Below are positions 37,237-44,421 of a DNA stretch of 64,000 nt, piece by piece. The DNA is taken from NCBI GenBank assembly GCA_903910445.1, contig CAIVZR010000048.1, forward strand, positions 62,001 through 126,000. Reading direction: 5' to 3'. Under the pieces are notes generated by a model. That model saw nothing but the letters and a program-made list of their open reading frames with translations, had not been told where the DNA came from and searched no databases. The translations under genes and the position numbers were made by a program. Each line of letters begins with the position of its first letter. Positions within the stretch are counted from its first letter, which is position 1. The stretch is from an uncultured Bacteroidota bacterium (GTDB lineage Bacteria > Bacteroidota > Bacteroidia > UKL13-3).

Positions 37237-37267
37237 TTGGGTAGAGCAAAAAAAAATTCTATTTTTG
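37237..37267 (+). promoter_or_regulatory. Promoter of tRNA-Cys
   Basis: TTG at 37237-37239, a 20-base spacer, then TATTTTTG at 37260-37267 fit the Bacteroidota promoter (TTG, N17-23, TAnnTTTG). The tRNA begins 12 bases further on. Confidence 0.75.
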
Positions 37268-37278
37268 CACTAGTTAAT

Positions 37279-37349
37279 GGTCCTGTGGCCGAGTGGTTAG
37301 GCAGAGCTCTGCAAAAGCTCGTACAGCGGTTCGACCCCGCTCGGGACCT
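37279..37349 (+). tRNA. tRNA-Cys (GCA)
   Basis: The 71-base sequence folds as a cloverleaf: acceptor GGTCCTG with CGGGACC, anticodon stem GAGCT/AGCTC around loop CTGCAAA giving anticodon GCA, T-arm AGCGG/CCGCT around TTCGACC, discriminator T73 as expected for Cys. The 3' CCA is not encoded (the genome has CTC). It has its own promoter and terminator. Confidence 0.96.
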
Positions 37350-37361
37350 CATTTTAAGAAG

Positions 37362-37393
37362 GAGAATAAAGGGTAACTTTTATTCTCTTTTTT
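37362..37393 (+). terminator. Terminator of tRNA-Cys
   Basis: GAGAATAAA (37362-37370) pairs with TTTATTCTC (37379-37387), followed by six T. It begins 13 bases after the tRNA. Confidence 0.75.
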
Positions 37394-37576
37394 AATTTAT
37401 GAATATCTAACTAGCATTTAGCTTCTCACCTCATTCGCGTGATTTCTTTGTAATTGTACATTAACACACATTATCTCCTTATATTCGTAAAAAAGCTGAT
37501 TATTGTAAACGATTATTCCAAATTAATCGTTTGACTTATTTATAGTAACTAAATTGAAAGTATCTTGTCATTAAGT

Positions 37577-39652
37577 ATGAAAATTAAAATATCATTAGTA
37601 GTTGTAATCATTGCAGCATTGTCCTTTTTTGCATTCCGCAAAACCAACGATAAACAAGCTTCAATCCTTAAATCATTAGTTCAAACTCTTCAAAAAGAAC
37701 ATTTCAGCGATTTGAATTTCGATGATGGCTTCTCTAAGAAGGTTTTTAAAATGTACCTCGAACGTATTGATCTAAATAAGAAATTCTTTCTAAAAAGTGA
37801 TATCGATGAGTTGAAAAAATATGAAACCAGTCTTGACGACCAGCTACTAAATAGTACATCCGAGTTTTATATGGCAGCCTCCGAGCGGTTCAAAAGCCGC
37901 ATCGATGAATCGGAAAAATACATGATGGAAGCATTTGATAAACCATTCGATTTTAGTACTAATGAATCAGTTCAAATGGATTCAAAAAAGATCGAATGGG
38001 CCAAAGATCAACAAGAATTAAAACAACAATGGTACTTGTCATTGAAATATCAAACGTTAGCTCGCTATAGTGATATGTTAGATGAAAAAGCTACTGCAAT
38101 CGAAAAGAAAGACACCAGTTATAAAGTACGCACCGATGATGAATTGGAAGCCGATGCACGTGAGAAAACTAAAAAAGCGAATAGTGATTATTTCAAACGC
38201 CTTCGTAAACTCGATGAGGACGAAAAATTTAGTATTTATTTGAACTGTATCACCAGTGTATGCGACCCCCATAGCGATTATTTTACACCTCCTAAAAAAC
38301 AAGAATTTAACGACCAAATGAGTGGTAGTTTTGAAGGAATTGGTGCCCAATTACAAGAGAAAGATGGTTTTGTAAAAGTAACCCTAATCATCACAGGAAG
38401 TGCATCATGGCGCCAGGGTCAACTTAAGGTTGATGATGTCATTACCAAAGTTGCTCAAGGAGCTTCAGAGCCTGTTAGTGTTCAAGACATGCCGCTCAAT
38501 GATGTTGTTAAAATGATCCGTGGTAAGAAAGGTACAGAAGTTCGACTTACCGTGAAGAAACCCGATGGAAGCACCGTTGTCATCACCATCGTTCGCGATA
38601 TCGTGGTAACCGAAGAAACTTTTGCAAAATCAATGCTCATCAAAGAAAGCAATCATACCATTGGCTATATATATCTGCCTGAGTTTTATGCCGACTTTAG
38701 CAAACGTTCAGGTCGTCGCTGTGCAGTAGACATTTTGAAAGAGATTGAAAAACTTCAAAATGACCATGCAGAAGGTATTATTCTCGATTTGCGTAATAAT
38801 GGGGGAGGTTCACTATCAGATGTTGTGGATATGGCCGGTTTCTTCGTTAAAGATGGCCCAATGGTACAAGTTAAAGATCGTAAGGATCAAAGCGTTCAAC
38901 TGAATGATGAAGACGACGCAGTGAGATACAGTGGCTCACTCATTATCATGGTAAACGAGTTAAGTGCTTCAGCCTCCGAAATTATGGCAGCCGCAATGCA
39001 AGATTATAAGCGTGCAATCATTATTGGTTCTCCATCAACTTTTGGTAAAGGTACAGTTCAAAGAATTTTTGAACTCGATAATGCAATGAGCGAATCAGGG
39101 TTGGGAAGTGCCAAAATAACAACTAGCAAGTTTTATCGGATCAATGGTAGCACCACCCAATTAAAAGGAGTGATTCCTGATATAATTCTTCCCGATCAAT
39201 ACAAATACTTGGATATTGGTGAAAAAGATGAAGATTATCCTTTGGCTTTTGATGAAATAAAAAAGGCCAAATATGAAACTTGGTCAAATGCTCCTGATTA
39301 TAATAAAATCAAGGAAAGCAGCGCCAAACGTGTAGATAAAAACGATGCATTTAAGCTCATCGAACAATATGCTAAACGATTAAAAAACGAGCGCGATAAT
39401 CAAGTATACTCTTTGAATTTGAAGAAATACCAAGACGATCTGAAACAGGATAAGGAAGCAAATAAAAAGAATGAGTTAGTAACAAATTATAAATCGCATT
39501 TAAATTTTGAAGCGCTCACCGATGACAAGGCCTCGTGGCAATCGGATTCTGTGAAGGTGTCCAAAGCGAAAACATGGCAGGGTCAACTTCAAAAAGATGT
39601 TTACTTGGAAGAAGCGGTTAGCGTAATGCTCGACATGTTGAGTAAACAATAA
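37577..39652 (+). CDS. Prc/CtpA-type C-terminal processing protease (S41A)
   Basis: Starting at the ATG at 37577 (a TTG four codons earlier is less likely), the protein has 691 residues: N-terminal membrane anchor or signal (KIKISLVVVIIAALSFFAF), a helical N-terminal domain, a PDZ domain (GIGAQLQEKDGFVKVT ... MIRGKKGTEVRLTV), the S41 protease domain, and a Prc-type C-terminal domain rich in Lys/Asp. By comparison with E. coli Prc, the Ser-Asp-Lys catalytic residues are S465 (in SASASEI), D476 (QDYKRA) and K491 (FGKGTVQ). Such proteases trim or degrade periplasmic proteins and act in envelope maintenance. Convergent with rplY. Confidence 0.93.
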   Translation: MKIKISLVVVIIAALSFFAFRKTNDKQASILKSLVQTLQKEHFSDLNFDDGFSKKVFKMYLERIDLNKKFFLKSDIDELKKYETSLDDQLLNSTSEFYMAASERFKSRIDESEKYMMEAFDKPFDFSTNESVQMDSKKIEWAKDQQELKQQWYLSLKYQTLARYSDMLDEKATAIEKKDTSYKVRTDDELEADAREKTKKANSDYFKRLRKLDEDEKFSIYLNCITSVCDPHSDYFTPPKKQEFNDQMSGSFEGIGAQLQEKDGFVKVTLIITGSASWRQGQLKVDDVITKVAQGASEPVSVQDMPLNDVVKMIRGKKGTEVRLTVKKPDGSTVVITIVRDIVVTEETFAKSMLIKESNHTIGYIYLPEFYADFSKRSGRRCAVDILKEIEKLQNDHAEGIILDLRNNGGGSLSDVVDMAGFFVKDGPMVQVKDRKDQSVQLNDEDDAVRYSGSLIIMVNELSASASEIMAAAMQDYKRAIIIGSPSTFGKGTVQRIFELDNAMSESGLGSAKITTSKFYRINGSTTQLKGVIPDIILPDQYKYLDIGEKDEDYPLAFDEIKKAKYETWSNAPDYNKIKESSAKRVDKNDAFKLIEQYAKRLKNERDNQVYSLNLKKYQDDLKQDKEANKKNELVTNYKSHLNFEALTDDKASWQSDSVKVSKAKTWQGQLQKDVYLEEAVSVMLDMLSKQ

Positions 39653-39673
39653 AAGGATAGTTCCTCAATTTAT

Positions 39674-39708
39674 AAAAAGGGTGCACCATATTATGATGCA
39701 CCCTTTTT
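39674..39708 (+). terminator. Terminator of the Prc protease gene
   Basis: AAAAAGGGTGCA (39674-39685) pairs with TGCACCCTTTTT (39697-39708) across an 11-base loop, followed by T-rich sequence. First of two hairpins between convergent genes. Confidence 0.8.
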
Positions 39709-39720
39709 ATTTTGGGCATA

Positions 39721-39754
39721 AAAAAAGAGGTCAATTTTAGTTGACCTCTTTTTT
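39721..39754 (-). terminator. Terminator of rplY
   Basis: AAAAAAGAGGTCAA (39721-39734) pairs with TTGACCTCTTTTTT (39741-39754) over a six-base loop. It lies 18 bases past the rplY stop and could work in both directions. Confidence 0.8.
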
Positions 39755-39771
39755 GCAATCTCTAATGAAGA

Positions 39772-40389
39772 TTATTTCTTCTTAGGAGCAGCAGGAGCCG
39801 CTTTAGCACCATCTTTAGCAGGAGCCGTAGCTTCCGCTTGAATAGAGGCACGAGTTACTTCAACCGCTACAACTGTATTAGCAGCTGCATCAAGAATTTC
39901 AATGTTCGGAACACTTAAGTCACGCACACGGATACCTTGACCAATCTCTAATTTCTCTACATTAACTTCAACGAAGTCAGGCATGTTTTCAGCACTACCG
40001 AATAAACGTAAACGCTTAATACGGTGAGCCAAACGACCCCCTGCACGTACACCGGCAGAGTTACCTTTTAATTTTACAGGAATATTCAAAGTTACTGGCT
40101 TACCAGCAACAATTTCCTGAAAATCTACATGTAAAATCTCATCACTTACTGGATGGAATTGCACATCTTGTAAGTGAGAGCTGATTTTTTTACCTTCTAG
40201 TTCTAATTGAACCAAGTAAGTGTTTGGTGTGTAAATCAATGCTTTTAAATCAGCTGAATAAACAGAGAAGTGTATGTGCTCGGTACCGCCATACACCACA
40301 CAAGGCACTTTGCCTTCATTTCGCAGTTCTTTACTGCTTACCTTTCCGGTGTTACTTCGAATGTCGCCTTTAATGACTAACGTTTTCAT
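39772..40389 (-). CDS. rplY: 50S ribosomal protein L25/Ctc (5S rRNA-binding)
   Basis: The 205-residue protein is the long (CTC/TL5) form. An N-terminal L25 domain has the GDIRSNTGKVSSKELRNEGKVPCVVYG pattern and the DVQFHPVSDEILHVDF segment, then a C-terminal beta domain (PVTLNIPVKLKGNSAGVRAGGRLAHRIKRL). It ends in a low-complexity Ala/Pro/Lys tail. It binds 5S rRNA. The prs gene lies about 100 bases upstream on the same strand, a pairing seen in many bacteria. Confidence 0.95.
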   Translation of the reverse strand: MKTLVIKGDIRSNTGKVSSKELRNEGKVPCVVYGGTEHIHFSVYSADLKALIYTPNTYLVQLELEGKKISSHLQDVQFHPVSDEILHVDFQEIVAGKPVTLNIPVKLKGNSAGVRAGGRLAHRIKRLRLFGSAENMPDFVEVNVEKLEIGQGIRVRDLSVPNIEILDAAANTVVAVEVTRASIQAEATAPAKDGAKAAPAAPKKK

Positions 40390-40489
40390 GATAATAAATA
40401 AATTAAATAATTAAAATTCTGTCTCCTCCTCTAAGTGTTTATATTTTATTGAATTTCATTCACCATTTTCATGGCATCTGAAACTTATT

Positions 40490-41458
40490 TTATAGCATTT
40501 GTTGCTGAAAACTCTCTTGTACTTTAAATAAGCTGCTAATCGAGCCATACTCATGAACATTCCTTATCGCATCGGCGAATAGGCGTGCTGTGGAGAGTAC
40601 ACGAATTTTACTGGTGATATTTTTTACAGGAATGGTATCACAAACAATCAGTTCGGTGAGTGCCGAATTTTCAATGGTCTCATATGCTTTACCCGAAAGA
40701 ACTGGATGGGTACAAACAGCTCTAACAGAACTAGCTCCTTTTTCCATCAACATCTCTGCAGCTTTACAAAGGGTACCGCCTGTATCAATCATATCATCTA
40801 CTAATACTACATCTGCATTGGTAACATCTCCAATCAAGGTCATACTATCAATTTCATTGGCAATCTTACGATGCTTATCACAGATTACCATCGTGGTTCC
40901 TAAAGTCGTAGCAAACTGACGATTTCTATTAGATGCTCCTAAATCGGGTGAAGCAATAATTAGATTCGGAAGATTTAAACTACGTATATAGGGAGAGAAA
41001 ATGGTTTGTGCATCCAAGTGATCCACAGGAATATCAAAAAAACCTTGAATTTGTGGTGCATGTAAATCCATCGTCATTACACGATGTGCGCCAACGGCAG
41101 TGAGCATATCAGCTACCATCTTTGCAGTAATTGGAACACGTGGCTTGTCTTTTCTATCCTGACGAGCATATCCAAAATATGGAATCACAGCAGTGATATA
41201 ATTGGCGGATGCCCTTTTTGCAGCATCAATCATCATACATAGCTCCATGAAATTTTCGGCAGGGGGATTCGTCGATTGAATTAAGAACACATCACACCCT
41301 CGAACAGATTCGTTATAACTAACTTGAAATTCACCGTCCTTAAAGACATTCACTTGCATATTTCCAAGCGGTTGACGATACTCCAACGCAATGGCTTTGG
41401 CTAACCCGAGGGTAGCTCTTGCACTGAAAATTTTTACCTGATTCGCACCTATGGGCAT
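40490..41458 (-). CDS. prs: Ribose-phosphate pyrophosphokinase (PRPP synthetase)
   Basis: PRPP synthetase makes phosphoribosyl pyrophosphate from ribose-5-phosphate and ATP for nucleotide, His and Trp synthesis. The 322-residue protein has the ATP/metal-binding stretch YGYARQDRKDKPR, DLHAPQIQGFFDIPVDHL and the PRPP-binding loop VVLVDDMIDTGGTL. Length is normal for class I enzymes. It lies 70 bases after tRNA-Gln on the same strand. Confidence 0.96.
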   Translation of the reverse strand: MPIGANQVKIFSARATLGLAKAIALEYRQPLGNMQVNVFKDGEFQVSYNESVRGCDVFLIQSTNPPAENFMELCMMIDAAKRASANYITAVIPYFGYARQDRKDKPRVPITAKMVADMLTAVGAHRVMTMDLHAPQIQGFFDIPVDHLDAQTIFSPYIRSLNLPNLIIASPDLGASNRNRQFATTLGTTMVICDKHRKIANEIDSMTLIGDVTNADVVLVDDMIDTGGTLCKAAEMLMEKGASSVRAVCTHPVLSGKAYETIENSALTELIVCDTIPVKNITSKIRVLSTARLFADAIRNVHEYGSISSLFKVQESFQQQML

Positions 41459-41527
41459 AACTAATATTGGTTAGTTTAAAAAAAAGGTCGAAAACTTTTA
41501 GAATTTTCGACCTCACCGAAACTTTGG

Positions 41528-41600
41528 TTGTCCGACCAGGGCTCGAACCTGGACTCTTCTGGACCAAAACCAGACGTGTTGCCAGTTACACCATCAGACA
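41528..41600 (-). tRNA. tRNA-Gln (TTG)
   Basis: On the minus strand 73 bases fold as a cloverleaf: acceptor TGTCTGA with TCGGACA, anticodon stem TCTGG/CCAGA around TTTTGGT giving anticodon TTG, T-arm CCAGG/CCTGG around TTCGAGC, discriminator A. The next three bases (41527-41525) read CCA, so a CCA end may be encoded here, unlike tRNA-Cys. Confidence 0.96.
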
Positions 41601-41627
41601 ATGTTCCTTCCCCTTTTTTTGGGATTG

Positions 41628-41635
41628 CAAAAGTA
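41628..41635 (-). promoter_or_regulatory. -7 promoter element for tRNA-Gln
   Basis: Minus strand TACTTTTG followed by CAAT is a TAnnTTTG match 27 bases upstream of the tRNA 5' end. A clear -33 TTG at the normal spacing is not seen. Confidence 0.5.
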
Positions 41636-41878
41636 GTAAAAAAGTTTATAATATTTTGGAAATTTCTGCGAATTTTAAAGGAGTATTTAAAAGAAGGCGA
41701 TTTTATCCGAAATAATTAAGGAGAATCAACGTTATTCGATTGATATAGTTGGATCGCGCCGAAGTTTTGAATTTGATTTAGTAAGCCATTATCTCCCCGC
41801 TGCGAATAGCCGTTTAGGAAACCAAACGCTTAAATTCGACTTTTTTTAGAGGGTATCCTTTATATCAACATAAAATTA

Positions 41879-41886
41879 TACATTTG
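41879..41886 (+). promoter_or_regulatory. -7 promoter element for the first PorG-like gene
   Basis: TACATTTG matches TAnnTTTG and lies 22-29 bases before the ATG at 41908. It overlaps a TTG codon at 41884 that could otherwise be taken as a start, so the ATG at 41908 is the better choice. Confidence 0.55.
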
Positions 41887-41907
41887 CATTTTAGGTTCTT
41901 CGCATCA

Positions 41908-42738
41908 ATGAAAAGATTAATTACTATAGCGTTTATTATAAGCATTGCACTGCATAGCATGGCCCAAAAGGTTGAAGTCGGCTTAATGGGTGGAGGAATG
42001 TTCTATGTAGGCGACCTCACAGAGAAACGTTATTCTGAAATCCACCCTGCTGGAGGTATGTTTCTAAGAATTAATGCCAGTGGAAGAATGGCACTTAAAG
42101 GCAACGTCCTTGTAGGTACTGTTTCTGGAACTGATGCCGATGCAGAATCATCAACAAGAAGATTTCGCAACCTGAGTTTTCAATCGCGTATTTCCGAATT
42201 TGCTGCCGAAGTAGAAGTTAACTTGGTTGACAATTACGCTTCTAAAGGCCGTAGAACGATCTGTGTACCTTATCTATTTGCTGGTTTAAATGTATTCCAC
42301 TTTAATCCGCAAGCTTCTTTATATGATAGTATCTCTGGTAAAACTACCCTTTACGAATTACAACCGCTCGGTACTGAAGGTCAGGGTCTTACCAAATACC
42401 CCGATCTAAAACGTTATAACCTAAACTCCTTCGCATTTCCATTGGGTGCCGGTATTAAATTTCATCTAGGTGATTTCCTAACAATGGGTCTCGAATTTGG
42501 AATGCGTAAAACATTAACTGATTATTTGGATGATGTGAGTGGCTTTTATGCAGAAAATGCATTGATAAGCGCTCAATATGGTCCAACGGCTGGTAAACTC
42601 GCCGATCGATCCCCAGTTGAAAATTTAAAAAACACTGTCCGAGGAAATCCTAGTACTCAAGACTGGTATGGATTCGGTGGGGTTCTCATCAGCTATACTT
42701 TTATCAAAAAACCAAAAATCCGTTGTAATACATTCTAA
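41908..42738 (+). CDS. PorG-like (DUF6089) outer-membrane protein, copy 1
   Basis: From ATG 41908 the protein has 276 residues with a Sec signal (MKRLITIAFIISIALHSMAQ, cleavage after AQ). The mature part opens with VEVGLMGGGMFYVGDL, resembling the E-L/V-G-x-x-G-x-x-x-Y-x-G-D-L start of DUF6089/PorG barrels, and later has TLTDYLDDVSGFY and RGNPSTQDWYGFGG, also typical. It ends with alternating beta-strand sequence. PorG is an outer-membrane component of the type IX secretion system. The second copy starts 21 bases downstream, and both precede uppS-bamA-ompH, the neighbourhood of porG in Porphyromonas. The function as PorG is inference for this copy. Confidence 0.75.
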   Translation: MKRLITIAFIISIALHSMAQKVEVGLMGGGMFYVGDLTEKRYSEIHPAGGMFLRINASGRMALKGNVLVGTVSGTDADAESSTRRFRNLSFQSRISEFAAEVEVNLVDNYASKGRRTICVPYLFAGLNVFHFNPQASLYDSISGKTTLYELQPLGTEGQGLTKYPDLKRYNLNSFAFPLGAGIKFHLGDFLTMGLEFGMRKTLTDYLDDVSGFYAENALISAQYGPTAGKLADRSPVENLKNTVRGNPSTQDWYGFGGVLISYTFIKKPKIRCNTF

Positions 42739-42759
42739 ACGTATGGTATAGCTTTACTT

Positions 42760-43536
42760 GTGAAGTATTTTCTTTTTTCTTTTTTAATGTTATCTCCTTG
42801 TTTTCTGCTTGCTCAGAAATATGAGCTAGGAATCTGTGCAGGTAGTGCCAACTATATTGGCGACCTCTCACCTCGATTATCTCTGGTTAATACGCGCGAA
42901 GCTTTTGGATATTTTGCAAAAAAGAATATCTCCAAATACTGGGCATTTCGCCTAAATTATAATTATGCCCGTATTGTAGGTGCCGATTCCAATCTGAAAT
43001 TTAATCAGATAAGAAATCTAAGCTTTAGCAACAATCTAAATGAATTCGCTGGTTTGTTCGAATTCAACTACAAACCATATGCAGTTGGAAGTCTACCCAA
43101 TAGTTCTACCTTCTATGTGGTTTTTGGCCTGGCTTTAACGGTTCATAACCCAAGAGCCTCCTATCAAGGAATTACCTATAATTTAAGTGAACTGAAAACC
43201 GAAGGGCAGTCAAAATCTTATTCAAAAATAATAGTAGCATTGCCCATGGGTATTGGATACAAATGGGATATCACTAAAACATTAATTCTTTCTGCTGAAA
43301 TGGGTTTCAGATGGACCTTTTCCGATTACCTCGATGATGTGAGCGGCAATTACCCCGATCTTAACGGAAAATTACCAATCGCATCGCATATGAGCGATAG
43401 GTCAGTGGAAATTAATGATGTTCCTTTGAGCACTATAACCAAGCAACGTGGAGATGCAAATCCCTATGATTGGTATGTGATTACTGGAATTCATCTCGCC
43501 TATAGATTAAGGCCTTCCTCATGTTATCATTTTTAG
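42760..43536 (+). CDS. porG: PorG-like (DUF6089) outer-membrane protein, copy 2
   Basis: A GTG start (an upstream ATG at 42743 runs into a stop at once) opens a 258-residue protein with signal KYFLFSFLMLSPCFLLAQ. The mature start YELGICAGSANYIGDLSP and the later FSDYLDDVSGNYPD and RGDANPYDWYVITG are the DUF6089/PorG hallmarks, and match this family better than copy 1. It should be a small beta-barrel in the outer membrane working with the T9SS; T9SS-type cargo tails occur elsewhere in this window. The C-terminus ends in SCYHF. It lies just upstream of uppS and bamA. Confidence 0.8.
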   Translation: MKYFLFSFLMLSPCFLLAQKYELGICAGSANYIGDLSPRLSLVNTREAFGYFAKKNISKYWAFRLNYNYARIVGADSNLKFNQIRNLSFSNNLNEFAGLFEFNYKPYAVGSLPNSSTFYVVFGLALTVHNPRASYQGITYNLSELKTEGQSKSYSKIIVALPMGIGYKWDITKTLILSAEMGFRWTFSDYLDDVSGNYPDLNGKLPIASHMSDRSVEINDVPLSTITKQRGDANPYDWYVITGIHLAYRLRPSSCYHF

Positions 43537-43544
43537 TAACTTTG
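43537..43544 (+). promoter_or_regulatory. Possible -7 element for uppS-bamA
   Basis: TAACTTTG follows the porG stop directly and lies 99 bases before uppS, giving a predicted leader of about 90 bases. No good -33 element. The operon could also be read from the porG promoter. Confidence 0.4.
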
Positions 43545-43642
43545 TGGGCTTGGTGTTCGTAAGAAGAATCATCCCAACATTGTTATTTTACAATGGCGAG
43601 TTGAGGGTTTTTCTATTATCAATGACAAATGATAATTTGTAA

Positions 43643-44386
43643 ATGAGTTTAAAAGAGAAAATAGATAAGGAAAAACTTCCAAAACATATAGCCATTATCA
43701 TGGATGGTAATGGACGGTGGGCTAAGAATAAAGGTAAAATAAGAATCTTTGGACACCAAAATGCAATCACCTCCGTTCGAGAATCGATTGAATCATGTGC
43801 CGAATTAGGAATTGGATATGTAACGCTCTATGCATTTAGTACCGAAAACTGGAACCGTCCGAGATTTGAAGTTTCTGCACTAATGGAACTTCTTGTTAAA
43901 ACGATCCGAAAGGAAACGAAGACATTAATGGATAATAATATCCGTTTGAAAGCCATTGGAAACCTATCACAATTGCCTGAAAAATGTTATAAAGAGCTTT
44001 TCGAAGGGATAGAGTTTACAAAGAACAATACGGGAACTACCCTAATTCTTGCATTGAGCTATAGCGCAAAATGGGATATCACTCAAGCCGTTCAAAACAT
44101 AGCGAACCAAGTTGTTGAAGGTAAAATAAAGTCGAATGAAATATGTGAAGAACTGATTAATGGTCAGCTATCAACGGCCAGTTTCCCCCACCCAGACCTA
44201 ATGATCAGAACTAGTGGAGAACATCGAATCAGTAATTTCCTCGTGTGGGAATTGGCCTATGCAGAGTTCTACTTTACCGAAGTGCTCTGGCCCGATTTTA
44301 GAAAAGAAAACCTCTATGAAGCAATCCTCGATTACCAAAACAGAGAACGTAGATATGGTAAGACAAGTGAACAAATATCAAAATAA
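43643..44386 (+). CDS. uppS: Undecaprenyl diphosphate synthase (isoprenyl transferase)
   Basis: UppS extends farnesyl diphosphate with cis-isoprene units to make the C55 carrier lipid used by MraY and polysaccharide enzymes. The 247-residue protein has the catalytic HIAIIMDGNGRWAK (about 14-27), GHQNAITSVRE, YAFSTENWNRPRFE and the C-terminal DLMIRTSGEHRISNFLVWELAYAEFYFTEVLWPDF. Length and motifs are standard. Cytosolic face of the membrane. It lies 35 bases before bamA. Confidence 0.96.
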   Translation: MSLKEKIDKEKLPKHIAIIMDGNGRWAKNKGKIRIFGHQNAITSVRESIESCAELGIGYVTLYAFSTENWNRPRFEVSALMELLVKTIRKETKTLMDNNIRLKAIGNLSQLPEKCYKELFEGIEFTKNNTGTTLILALSYSAKWDITQAVQNIANQVVEGKIKSNEICEELINGQLSTASFPHPDLMIRTSGEHRISNFLVWELAYAEFYFTEVLWPDFRKENLYEAILDYQNRERRYGKTSEQISK

Positions 44387-44421
44387 TATTAAATTAAAAC
44401 GCTAACTTCGATAATCTCTCT

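Noticed and set aside
37125-37352. N-terminal extension of the LTA-synthase-like protein starting at 37352
   Set aside because: It lies over tRNA-Cys on the opposite strand, is Cys/Arg-rich and not membrane-like, and an ATG at 37124 gives a normal family start.
41884-41907. TTG start eight codons upstream of the first PorG-like gene
   Set aside because: It falls within the -7 promoter element and would put charged residues ahead of a good Sec signal.
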